Of a stretch of 64,000 nucleotides of DNA, positions 21,792 to 31,957 are shown piece by piece; positions within the stretch are counted from its first letter, which is position 1; every line of letters begins with the position of its first letter. The notes beneath the pieces are model-generated. The model saw only the letters and a list, made by a program, of their open reading frames with translations, searched no databases and was not told where the DNA came from. The position numbers were made by a program, and so were the translations under genes. The stretch lies in contig CM059587.1 of NCBI GenBank assembly GCA_030407085.1, positions 71,103,001 to 71,167,000 of the forward strand, in the 5' to 3' direction. Source of the stretch: Trichopria drosophilae (taxonomy: Eukaryota > Arthropoda > Insecta > Hymenoptera > Diapriidae).

Positions 21792-22960
21792 ACTAGTGTT
21801 GGCGTTGTGCCTCGCTCGCTTCGCTCGCTCAGAAACTTCGACCCAGTGGAGAGTCGGCTATTCCTTAAGACTCGTTTGTTTACTAACTGCTTTTAATTAT
21901 ATTATAAAATTATATTGATATTTGGGGGTCTTTGGGGGTCCAATCATATTTAGGTCCAAGTGGCTTCGATAGATGTGTTACAACAATATAGTGTTTCTTA
22001 TATGTATGAAAATTGAAAATGAGCATTTTCAAAACTTCGACCCCGACAACAGGCCAGCCGAAGTATTAATAAATAAAAGTTGCAAAACACTTACTTCAAG
22101 CACTTGTATTGTAATAGACTATTCGATGCATATGACATGTTTACTGTGTTTTACTAATTACTGTCTGTATTATTATGATATTATATATACAATATATATA
22201 TATATATATACATATAATTCGTCAAAGATATCTTGAAAGTGTCGAAAAGATCTATGACGGATATCTTATAGATATCTATAAGACATCTTTTAGATATATC
22301 GAAATAGTTATTATCGTATCAAGGGCGTAAATGAACTTTGCGCCCGTAGGTGGTCACCGCGCCCGAGGAGCTGGCAAAGACTACCCCTGGGGGGTAGGGG
22401 TCGAAACGTCGAAATTTGATGAAAAACAATAGGGTATTTTTTTTGCCGCGATGACCAAATTCAATACTTTTTCAGACAATAGTCATAAACATTTTAAACC
22501 AGTTTTTATGGCATTATCGTTGACTTTAGGAAGAAAATGCATACAACCTTTTTTGTAGAGAATTTCATGTTCTATCTTTTTTGTTTGAAACATTTTTTAA
22601 TAAAATTTGTATTTTTCAAAATAAATGCAAAAAACTACAAAGAAACTTAATTGGGGCTAATTTTTGTTAGTAATGGACGGGTGGATCTGCCCCAAAATCT
22701 AATCAGATCTAAGTTATGCCAAGACGCGTATTTTAAAAAAAAAATTTATGTCAATACGCTTATCCGTTCGCGAGTTATCGCGAGACAAAAAACGGGACGT
22801 ACGGACGTATGTACAAGATCACGGACACAAATTTTTTTATTGTTGATTTGGGTTCCTTAGGGTCTGAAACGTCGACATTTGATGAAAAACTATATGGTAA
22901 TTTTTTTGCCCGAAGTGACCAAATTCAATACTTCGTCCAGACTTAGTCTGGGTCGAAGTA
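21792..22960. repeat. Dispersed repeat copy B, head-to-tail with A
   Basis: It begins immediately after copy A with ACTAGTGTTGGCG and is very similar to it throughout, with a duplicated TTTGGGGGTC and a longer (TA)n. Copy A plus B sit between AACAA and ATATGG of the Helitron; joining these flanks restores the codons for VPYNPYLLLK, so the pair was inserted as a unit between the Helitron halves with no duplicated target bases. A tandem head-to-tail pair without target duplication is what rolling-circle elements produce. Confidence 0.8.
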
Positions 22961-23319
22961 ATATGGATTATAAGGTACTATATATCTATTATCGGCTACT
23001 CGAATTTTAGAATTGATTGAACCATATCGAATTGTTTTGCCATCATTCCTACTACATATATAGGATAACTATTTGTGGAACAGTTAGTTTCTGTATTAAA
23101 TAGTTTCGGAAAATGCTTCGTGCATTTCATACTATTTTTGTCCATACACGGGGAATTAATATTTTGTTTACCACAGGGGCTATGCACCACAAATCGTTTT
23201 ACAATACAGTAAAGTCTGGGATTATTATCCGCATCAGGTATTTCTGCAGTGATAATTTTATCAACCTGATCGCCATCGAATATTTTATCATCTTTGTGCA
23301 AAAATAAAAGCATATGAAT
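22961..23319 (-). pseudogene. Helitron Rep middle segment
   Basis: Minus-strand reading from 23315: HMLLFLHKDDKIF, then KRFVVHSPCGK, SPCMDKNSMKCTKHFPK, typical of the Helitron region just after the Rep HxH motif. A one-base slip in a TATATA run at about 23055 shifts the frame; in the shifted frame the text continues RNDGKTIRYG and VADNRYIVPYNPY, the expected next block. It is bounded by the LTR on the right and by repeat copy B on the left. Confidence 0.9.
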
Positions 23320-24756
23320 TGTTACGAGCCGTTGATCTCGACCGCACGGAAGAGAAAGAGCGACGGAGAGATAGAGGGCCGTTATAATTTCTATCGACAT
23401 GCTAAAGGAAATACCGAAAATACCAAGGACGAGATGCGCGCTTTTTCCGGCCGGTCGGCCATTTTGGATCCCAAGCCCACGTGGGATCCGAGCGCGCATC
23501 AAGGGACATGCGCGCGCAATGACAAAGCGCTGGCGCTGGTGCGCCTCTACATGCGCAGAAGAGGGGCAACGGCGCCCTGGCCGCGCAGCCTGAAAAGTGG
23601 GCAACAACGGGCCGAGTTCCACGCTCGGAACGCATGTATCGCCGCAATGGGGCGCATGCGCTCCAAATTCAAATAAGGGGCGGGCTGTCAAACTAAAGTC
23701 CAGCAAATGACATTCAAATGTTTGACAGTTCCCGTCCCGATTCTTAGTAAAAAAGGAACTCGGCGACATGAATGGACATACGGATACTTACCGAGGTATT
23801 ATAAGACCTGGTAAGTATCCCTCAAACTCTCTCCTCTCGCAATTGGACGGTCTTCCACTGGACTCTTCTACAAGGACTCCTGGACGACTCGCTGCCTCAA
23901 CATCCGGAGAACCTGGCTGCTCCGGAACAAAAAGTGGGCCCACAAATATCAACAGCCAGCATCAAAATTCAACATACCAATGGAGGCGGCGAGGATATGG
24001 AATTAAAAGGACACCAAGAATTGACGACGGTACTCCGTACGTCAAGGACACCAGGCTGCTGGTCCTCTCCCTCGTAGTCGCGAGGGAGTGCGACACCTAA
24101 TCAGGTTCAGAAGGTGACAGCAGCCTAATTCATAATCACCGACGGATGGAGGACCAAAACAAGAGGAACGACGCCATGAAGAAAGAAGACGAAAACGTAA
24201 GCCTCTTTCTCTTCCGTTCGTTAACGAATAAATAATGAATATGTGCGTTTTAATTTATTATGTTGTGTAACAAAATATTCATGTGTATTAATATATGTAT
24301 ATGGATGTATGTGTGAGTGCAATATGTATGTATGTCCGGGTCTTAACTTATTTCCGCGTAAGTTATTCCGTCGTTGACGACATTAGATTAATGACAATTT
24401 ATTTTATATACTGACTCACACACTTACCGACGACTCGATAATGTTTTATGGTTATGACTCTTATTTTATTTATATTTGCAATTGACTTCGAGTATGATGG
24501 TATGTGTGTGTTAATAATATTATTTTAATGACGAGTTCAATTATGTTTATAAAGTTCAAAGTGTTTTAAATACATTTTAATTGAACAATGACAAACAATA
24601 ATGACTTTTATTTCAGCACCTTACGATTCCAATCTATGATTTTAATTTATTTATAATATATATTAGTATAGCTAATGACTATAATTTGACGTATTTAATT
24701 TTAATGTTTGGACGATTCTTAATGACTGGGTTCATACCAGACTAGGAATCGTTTCA
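23320..24756 (+). mobile_element. Solo LTR (about 1.44 kb) with 4-bp target duplication GAAT
   Basis: It starts TGTTACGAGCC and ends ATCGTTTCA (TG...CA), flanked by GAAT at 23316-23319 and 24757-24760. Removing it with one GAAT restores the Helitron Rep motif HIHMLLFL exactly. TG...CA ends, 4-bp duplication and lack of coding capacity fit a solo LTR of a Ty3/Gypsy-type retrotransposon. The first 400 bases are GC-rich (CCGGCCGGTCGGCC and similar), the rest AT-rich; the ORFs in the GC-rich part look accidental. Orientation is assigned from the TGTTACG start and could be reversed. Confidence 0.8.
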
Positions 24757-26561
24757 GAATATGCGGCAGTCCGCGCTTTTGAAATTCAATGACATATGTA
24801 TATGCTATGTATTCCCCAAATATACCTTCTTTAATAAATTGATTTTTTATTTCATTCACCTTTTGCTGAAAAACTCTTACGACAATATCCGGGCGATTAA
24901 TAACCTCTTCATTAGGTCTTAAATTTTCAATAATTTCTTTCCAATTCGGATTACATGTCATGGTTATGAAAAGATCGGACTTTCTAAATTTTTGAACTAA
25001 TGTCATTGCGTCAATAAAATTTTGTTCTAACGCGCGAGGACTACCTGTAAAACTTGATGGTAAGATTACCATTTTTCCAATTCGACAATTATCTTTTTTT
25101 TGTAAATGATCCATCAAACCTCTACACATTTCGGTTCTCAATTTTGGCTGTTGATTTCGCCAATAGAACAATCTTGACCCTTCAACTTTGGTCCATGCAT
25201 CAACAACAAATTGTTGTGTTAATTTGCCCATATGTAAATACGGATTAAAATTTCCACGTATGCTAAATTTATGAGAGTAATACTGCATTGCTGTAATGGA
25301 ATTTCTTTTTGTACCTCCATTATTGCGCATATTTGGCATCCAACCTTTCTGTCCGGTTAGGTGTATTAACGGATATGTCATTGGATCCACATGTTTACTA
25401 ATTTGAGGGATACGTATTGGGTTTTCAGTCTTTGGATAAATACATATATCTCTTTCTGCCGGCGGCGGTAAGCCATCCTCTCCAATAAAGATAACTGCTA
25501 CTTCGTTACATGTTGATTCCTTAAAACGATGTTTATTCAGATTATCATTACGCGTTAGAATCATTTTTATGTCATCTGATTTCTTACCAGATTTAAGTGA
25601 ACGACTTATCTCTTCTAATTCAACGTTGTGCATCATTTTAAAAGCCTCTGCATATGGATTTATTTTTCGTAATAAAGGATCCAATTCTTGTAATAATTCA
25701 GAAGACAATTGAAATTTTTCATTTGTGCTAGTCATTTGAATATTGTTGGCAATTTCATTATCGATAATATAAAGTTGTCCATATTTTCGATTTTCAGTAC
25801 CATTTGGGAGCAGTGCATATGTATTATGATACGTTTGCCCACATATTCGCACAATTTGTGGTCCAGCATTATACAATGCATCAAATTTTGCGCCGAAACT
25901 TGCAAAAGATAAGGCATTATTATACTGACGAATATACTTTCGATAATTTATACATTCCGCACTATTACCAATCATTAAATCTTCTGATCTTTTGGGATAT
26001 TCAAAATTATCCAATAATATAACTTTCCCTTTATTACAGCATGTATTAAATTTCTTATCACGTGGTAATTCGACTGAAAAGTGTCTTGCATTGCACGAAG
26101 TACATAATAGATTCATTTCGCCTAAATAATTCTCAGTAATTATGTCTTCATCAATAATTGTGTCATTCTGAGTTATTGCTGCTAATTTAGTTATCTTCTT
26201 CTTCTTTTGTAATTTGTTATTAGTGGGTAATTTTCGTTGTTCAGTATATTTAATTACGTTCTGATTATGTGTATGTTTTACGCATTCTATCATTTTTTCG
26301 AATTCTGGAACATTATTACGACGAATTTTCTGTTTTTCATTTATTTGCTTTTTGTTGTTAACATATTCTTCATTACGTATATTTATCTCTTGAATAATGT
26401 TTTGTTTAATGGCAATTTTTTCACAAGTTAGCACATATTTCTCATTATATTCGAATTGATTTCCTGGATGATCATATTGGATGAGCACTTTTTGGGGGAA
26501 TTGATATTTCTCAGTTTCATAATTTTTCTGCTCAGATGGTATTTCCGTTTTCTTGATAGTA
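24757..26561 (-). pseudogene. Helitron N-terminal zinc finger and Rep nuclease segment
   Basis: A long open minus-strand frame. Near 26150 it holds LGEMNLLCTSCNARHF...TCCNKGKVIL, the CCHC-like finger typical of Helitron proteins. Then YNNALSFASFGAK, Helitron_like_N features (MQYYSHKFSIRGNFNP, GKLTQQFVVDAWTKVE), LPSSFTGSPRAL and the Rep motif LFITMTCNPNW, ending QKRGLPHI where the LTR splits the HxH motif. The displayed start near 26488 is GTG; the frame in fact runs upstream without a stop across the insertion point at 26561 into the protease segment, so the real start is at about 29406. No damage is visible inside this segment. Confidence 0.93.
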
Positions 26562-28535
26562 GGGTAGATGCACCGGTTTTGGCCAGTGCACCGTTTTTGG
26601 ACACTCGCACGTCTTTCCTTACATTTTCTAAGGCTAGGTTATGTTCTGCGATCCGTCGCGTTATCAAAACGTTAATCTGCATTCATTGCGTTAGGCCATT
26701 CAATCCCGCAGCGAAATTTCGCCTTACAATTATGCAAATAAAACGTTTTTCTTGTGGTATTCCTGAAGGCTTAGATTCTTAACACTTTGTGTTAAGAAAA
26801 CGCAGTCAGTAAAAAGTGAGATTTACTAACCAAAATCAAGTTATCCGAGTAAACGCTCTGTTTGTAGGTTAGGTTATATTTTAAGTAATGTTTTCAATAC
26901 TTTAAACTCGAATGGAAGCTTATATATTTTATTAAATAGCAATTGGCCACAATAGGTACTGCTTTAATTGAAATTTCTAGTTCTGGCCATAGACTGTCCA
27001 AAACTGGAACAAGCGCTGTTCCAGTTTTGGCCACTACGTATGTATACTTGACCAAAGAGCGGGGTAGGTACATGTATTGAAAAATTTTTAATTAATTGAC
27101 ATTATAACCCAATTACTAATTTATTTTAATTAAACTTTCTTAATTGTAACAATTATTTTCAATATTTTCATTTCAATTTGGATTGAATTTACATTCAAAT
27201 AACAACAACAATAAAAATTACAACTGAATAATAACTAAATTTAAAATCAATTAAAGTTTGCCGATTCAAATGTTACATTATACTTTCAATTATACTTTTT
27301 TAGGCTACATTGATTCTGAAAATCGTCCGTGCAATTCGATTGACAATAATATTGTAATAGAACTCGTAGAGAATGCCAAAGAAAATACCGAAATTTTAAA
27401 TCTCAGCACAGCAGATGTATCTGTTCAAGACATTGCCATGGTTTTTAGTGCTAGTCAAGAGGAAGTACTTGATCTGAAGATTCCTGTGATTTTAGATAGT
27501 CATAATGAGTGTTTATCTATAACGGAACATCCAAAGGATATGTCTAGTCAAAATAACTAATGTTGTGAAGTCTCAGTTGATGAAGTTTTAATTAATAATA
27601 ACAAAATAGATTTTGATTATAGTGATAAGCCGATTGAAAATGATCTTAAGATTAATAATAGTATAGTTTTAAATCCTAATCATCGCGTAGGAAATATAGA
27701 AAACTATTTAGTCTGGCCAAAGCCGGTAAAATCTGATAAACGTAAACTCAAAAACAAAGAGAGGTTACCATCAGTCTTAACATCAAATAAATGGTTAGAA
27801 ATTATGAAAAATAAAGAAAATGAGAAAGAAATGAAATTAAAAGCCAAAGAAGATACTAAAAGAATTAGATTAGAGAAAAAAGAAGCAGCGAAAGAACTAA
27901 AATTAACCGCACAAAGAATTAAACAAGAAAAGAAAGACAAGAAAAAAAATCAACAGCAGAAAAATCGAAATAAAAACTTTAAAGACTGAAATTCAATTTA
28001 TATTACCCAGATTATATATTTAATTTTTTTCAAGTATTATCAAAAATAAGTGTTAATTATTTTTAAGACATTTTTATGAAAATATATTCTATTACTTGAA
28101 AACGTCTAACGTAATTTAATGATATGCGAATGTTATATTTGTAATTTCGATTGAGTTCACATATAATAAAACGTTTCTTATTTTATTAAATAAAATATAA
28201 ATTTAATTACTTCATATTTTCATTTATATGTTTCCCTTTTCCTTCGATTCTTTTGACTTTTGTGTTAAATTATCACGTTCGCCACAAATGGAACAGATCT
28301 TGTCCAAAACTAGTACATATTGTCCAGAACTGATGAAAAGTGATGGTTTGACTTATAATTACGTAATAAAATTTTCTACTGTTTTCTTTATTTTAACTAA
28401 ATTGGATTTCACAACTAGAGGTAATAAAGAATCGATTAATAATAAAACTTTACTCTTTTATTTCACTTTCTATTAGAATATATCTAGCAATTGCCACGTT
28501 TAACCTTAAAGTGGCCAAAACCGGTGCATCTATCC
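26562..28535 (+). mobile_element. TA-flanked DNA transposon (pogo-like), internally deleted, 1974 bp
   Basis: Inverted repeats GGGTAGATGCACCGGTTTTG (26562) and the mirror of GGATAGATGCACCGGTTTTG (ending 28535) differ at one base in about 24 and are flanked by TA (26560-26561 and 28536-28537). Motifs CCGTTTTTGGAC, CTGTCCAAAACTGG, CTGTTCCAGTTTTGGCC and CTTGTCCAAAACTAG recur inside, in both orientations, and look like sub-terminal transposase-binding sites. It retains only the last exon of a transposase gene. It splits the Helitron, and excision at TA restores the frame. Confidence 0.9.
27303..27989 (+). pseudogene. Transposase C-terminal exon inside the TA-flanked element
   Basis: After an acceptor-like CTTTTTTAG at about 27302 one frame stays open to 27989 except for a single TAA at 27558-27560. 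It encodes an acidic stretch (NIVIELVENAKENTEIL, DVSVQDIAMVF), then NYLVWPKPVKSDKRK...RLPSVLTSNKWLEIM and a Lys/Glu/Gln-rich coiled tail. The VWP.P...RLPSVLTS..W pattern is what I recall from C-termini of pogo/jerky-type DDE transposases. The DDE core itself is missing, so the element was non-autonomous. Confidence 0.6.
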
Positions 28536-29406
28536 TATATAATTTGTTACGTCCTTTGCGTACTTTACATGAATATTGTTTGACATCCAATTGCTGCCCA
28601 GAAGAAAATTTCCGTTTGCCTAATGGCCCCATAGCTTTAGGTTTCTCATTTGTAATTTCATTATTACGTTTCATTTCTAAGTTAACATTGTCATTGTTCT
28701 TTACTTGGTTTTTATTAATAATGTATTTATTGACTGTTCTTGATTTGCCAGCATTTGGATTAATGTTTAGAAAATTAGTATTTGTCTTGATATTTGTAAT
28801 TTTGTTGACAACAGTATTTGATTTTTGATACTTGTCCAGATCACATAATACATTTTTAGATATATCATAACGGCCAGCAAACATACGTATTTGAGAATCA
28901 TCAAATATACTTAGTAAATGATCACGCATTCCGCTATGGAATTTCACTTTACAAGGGCAAATGCCAAATGTTATAGATATAGCAAATGCAATTGCATAAA
29001 CTCCACAATCCCAATTATTTGTCTGGTTTTGAACTTCTTCGTAAATTACACGTATGCCTTTAATATTAGGAAATAATTTAAATATAAAAGTTTGTTGATC
29101 GTTACTTAATTGTTTTAAATTTAAACTGTCATAAACATGTAGCGTATGGTTTTTGTACCATATGTATATCCAATGACCAAACTTTTCATCGCCTGAAAAT
29201 AATATTTGAAGGTAGTCTTGATCAGTTGAAACCGCTTCAATTTGTTCAGGAACTTGTATAAGTAAGGTCGATTGCATATTGTATGGAGTACATTCTTTTA
29301 ATAATTTGTTAAATTCATGAATGTGTACGTCAGTTAATATACTGCAAGATCCACTGTAATTCCTTTCGCCTTTTACAATTTGACGCTCATCAGCAGTCAG
29401 TACCAT
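28536..29406 (-). CDS. Helitron N-terminal Ulp1/C48-like cysteine protease domain
   Basis: About 290 aa in this part. Residues roughly 60-175 match the C48 (Ulp1/SENP-like) layout: GHWIYIWYKNHTLHVYDSLN with His and Asp of the triad, then QNQTNNWDCGVYAIAFA with the oxyanion Gln, the catalytic Cys in DCG and the usual hydrophobic helix. A basic, Asn/Lys-rich linker follows (GPLGKRKFSSG, CKVRKGRNKLY). The frame then runs into the TA-flanked insertion; when that is removed it continues without a break into the Helitron zinc-finger and Rep region. The role of such domains in rolling-circle transposons is not established; they could process the polyprotein or counter host ubiquitin-like modification. 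The start at 29406 is the first Met of the open frame. Confidence 0.8.
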
Positions 29407-29409
29407 GAT

Positions 29410-30616
29410 GTAATTAGTAGTGATACAACAAAAAAATATATATTACCGTCTACAGCAAATAGTATTGAATCTCTTACGTACCTATTGTAAAAAGAAACGT
29501 CAGAGAAGGGAATGCCTTTGGAAAAAAGAAAACGGCATGGTTTCATTTTCCTTTTTCCAGGTAGCTGGTTCTGGGTAGGAGATACTCCTACCAGCCTTTT
29601 CCAAGGTAGCTGCTCCGGGCCAAAATCGACGGAAGGAAAGGGACGTTTGGCTATCGGATTTCATATGGAAGGGAGAAATTCTTAGAAAATGACGTGAACA
29701 TTCAGACTGAAGTAGATTAATATTATAGAAGAAGAAGTTCTTGTAAAATCACTTGAATATTTTGCAATGAATATAGTCGTTACACATGATTTAATGTAAC
29801 TGAATCCTCTATATCTATACTCAAACTTGTTACATATCTACTAATAAAAATTTAGTAAAATATTGTTCCATTAATTATAATCAAAATTCTACCAATTCAG
29901 ACGTGAAGAGTACTAAACTTATAGCTAAATTTCTATTCGTCTCGGAAATTTATATAATTTATAAACATCGTTAAAAGTATAGACAAATTAGTAATGTCGT
30001 TTCATTTCATGGTTTCCATATTAAAAACAGTACAAAATGTCAGCGATACCACAAATAAACGCAACCTTCCATACAAAGCACCACATTTCAAACAAAAAGT
30101 CTAATCTAAAATTTAAGCATTCTAGTCGAAACCTAAGAAAATGTTTATGTTGACTTCAATCCACTTTCTACAAAAGAAAACATCTTCAGAATTTATACCG
30201 TTCTTATTATTTTCAGTTGCGTTCTGTTGATACCCGGCGATGAAATTGAGTAAAATAAAATCAAAATAAAATAGCAATAGATTCATTTGCATTAACAATA
30301 ACAAATGTCATTATGCACGAAACATGATCAAAGTTAACATAGCAATTAAAAATTAAAAATTAAAATTAAAAATTTAATGCCGGTATGGCATGACTGCGAG
30401 TAAAAGCGAAAAATGTTCTACTCAGGAGTAGAAAGAAGGGACCTGCCTTCCTGGAAAAACATTGCCCCTTTCCGCCGTGCGCGGCATTACTGAGAGGGTT
30501 TACTGTATACGTTCTTTTACTTCATATATTTATATAAAAAATTGTTAGCGAAGTCGCCAACATTATTATGAAATTAATTTATTTTCATTATTACATTAAA
30601 ATAATTATATAAATTT
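29410..30616. other. Non-coding stretch upstream of the Helitron gene
   Basis: AT-rich, with a short palindrome GGTAGGAGATACTCCTACC at about 29575 and a 65-bp block at 29668-29732 that recurs at 33166-33230. GGTAGCTG occurs twice (29561, 29605). The 5' end of the Helitron must lie somewhere here but I could not fix it. No gene. Confidence 0.45.
29668..29732 (+). repeat. 65-bp direct repeat, copy 1 (copy 2 at 33166-33230)
   Basis: GAAATTCTTAGAAAATGACG and the next 40 or so bases (to ATTATAGAAG) are identical in both places save one base at the start. The copies lie 3.5 kb apart and bracket the mariner-type transposase region. Flanks of the two copies are unrelated beyond GGAAGGG. Confidence 0.8.
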
Positions 30617-30619
30617 TTT

Positions 30620-30710
<91 letters not shown>

Positions 30711-30712
30711 AT
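30617..30712. repeat. (TA)n microsatellite
   Basis: Nearly pure TA dinucleotides over about 95 bases. Reading frames of alternating Ile/Tyr here are artefacts. Confidence 0.95.
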
Positions 30713-30772
30713 CATTATTTTATTTATTACATCGCCAATACCGTAACGTTTCTTAATTCGTATATATATACA

Positions 30773-31155
30773 GGGTGGCCGATTTATCTGAAGACATCGA
30801 AATATCTCGAGAACTATGCACAGAATCAAAAAAGTTGTCGGATGAAAGTTGTTCGACACGAAGGGGGGCATCCAGTGATAATTAAATTTACCCCCTCCCC
30901 CATCCCCTGGAGGTGGAGTGGGGGCAAAAACAATAAAACTTAAATAGGAACCCCCAGTTTTTATTGCAGATTTGGATTCTCCGGAAAAAAGTACACCAAT
31001 TTGGCCTAGGAGCTATTGCATTTTGGTTCACAGGTGGCGCTGTAATCGATAAAAATCCAAATTTATCTGAAGACATTGAAATACCTCGAGAACTATGCAC
31101 AGAATCAAAAAAGTTGTCGGATGAAAGTTGTTCGACACGAAGGGGGGCATCCAGG
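30773..31155. repeat. CAGGGTGGCC-type repeat with internal direct duplication
   Basis: It starts CAGGGTGGCCGATTTATCTG next to TA repeats. A block of about 93 bases (TTTATCTGAAGACAT...GGGGGGCATCCAG) occurs at about 30784-30876 and again at about 31062-31155, 278 bases apart. The same terminal sequence occurs inverted at 53403-53480. CAGGGTG-type ends abutting TATA are common in insect mariner-like and related elements, but no partner end was found nearby. Confidence 0.65.
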
Positions 31156-31159
31156 GGGC

Positions 31160-31957
31160 AAATAGGGACAATTTGATCCCTTTATGAAAATTTATATTAG
31201 AATATTAGAATTTAGTAATATCAATTGCGAAAATTGTTATTCTGAATATGAAATTTTAATAATGTCCATTCGAAAAATTAAGATTATGAATAATTGATAT
31301 TCTTCATATTAAAAATCAAAACTGATTACATAAAAATTGTGCATACAATATGGAAGCAATTTTATAAATAAGTTTTCTACCTTCAATAAAATTACATTTT
31401 AGGTTTTAAATTTATTATTTAATAAACAAAAAGAGGACATCACGCAATCCATTAAAAAACGCGTCATGTCCCTTCACTCAGCTCATTCATTCTCTCTCTG
31501 TATGTTTTTTCCGAAATGAGAATAAATAAGCTGAGCATTGACGGTCAAACCAGCTTCTATTAAACAAAACGAAACTCTTACTTCATTTGGGGATTTCGTC
31601 GCCATCTACCGGACCCCGAGAGAACTCACGTGGTTTCATACATGTACACCGCTTGCATTTCGGCCATCACCGGCGTCGGTTCTGTTACATAACGCTAGAG
31701 GGCGACATAACTCGAAAATAAAGTAGCATATCATTTTATACATAAGTTGAGTCACACGTAACCAGTTCACCTACATTTTTCTCTACTTTCCTGAAGGGAA
31801 GTAAATGGATATCGCGACTTTCTAATCCCCATATTAAAATTTAGTATTCACGGTCTCTCAGTGTAAGACTGTTTTTGAAGTCCATTGTATTGGTAGTAAT
31901 TCGGTCGGAGGTCACTTTGCTTTTAGAATAACAACTTTCCGTTTACGTGACTATTTT
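31160..31957. other. Non-coding, probable 5' part of the mariner-type element
   Basis: AT-rich, then GCCATCTACCGG and CGCTAGAGGGCGACATAAC motifs at about 31600-31710. The 100 bases before 31958 probably belong to the untranslated region of the transposase gene. I could not identify an inverted-repeat end. Confidence 0.4.

Larger units (their letters stand above)
18200..29410 (-). mobile_element. Helitron with N-terminal protease domain, split by three insertions
   Basis: Minus-strand coding segments 29406-28536, 26561-24757, 23315-22961 and 20630-18287 are successive parts of one Rep/helicase protein. Removing the insertions at 20631-22960, 23320-24756 and 26562-28535 rejoins codons exactly (LYTIK, LPHIHMLL and VPYNPYLLLK across the three joints). 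The termini of the Helitron (5' TC, hairpin and 3' CTRR) were not located with confidence. At least four single-base frameshifts show it is inactive. The rest of this interval is the inserted elements, listed separately. Confidence 0.9.

Noticed and set aside
20793..22236. CYNNIVFLICMKIENEHFQNFD-like frames in the dispersed repeat as a gene
   Set aside because: Present in copies A, B and C but not kept open consistently, AT-rich and without a motif; better explained as non-coding repeat.
23314..23769. Overlapping GC-rich frames on both strands
   Set aside because: They lie in the GC-rich part of the LTR; no domain, and frames on both strands are open simply because of composition.
29668..29732. 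18S/28S rDNA piece because of GTGAAATTCTTAGA
   Set aside because: Resemblance to the 18S word GGTGAAATTCTT is limited to about 12 bases; the following 50 bases do not fit rRNA.
30617..30871. Frame with repeated Tyr-Ile at the (TA)n tract
   Set aside because: Product of a TA microsatellite.
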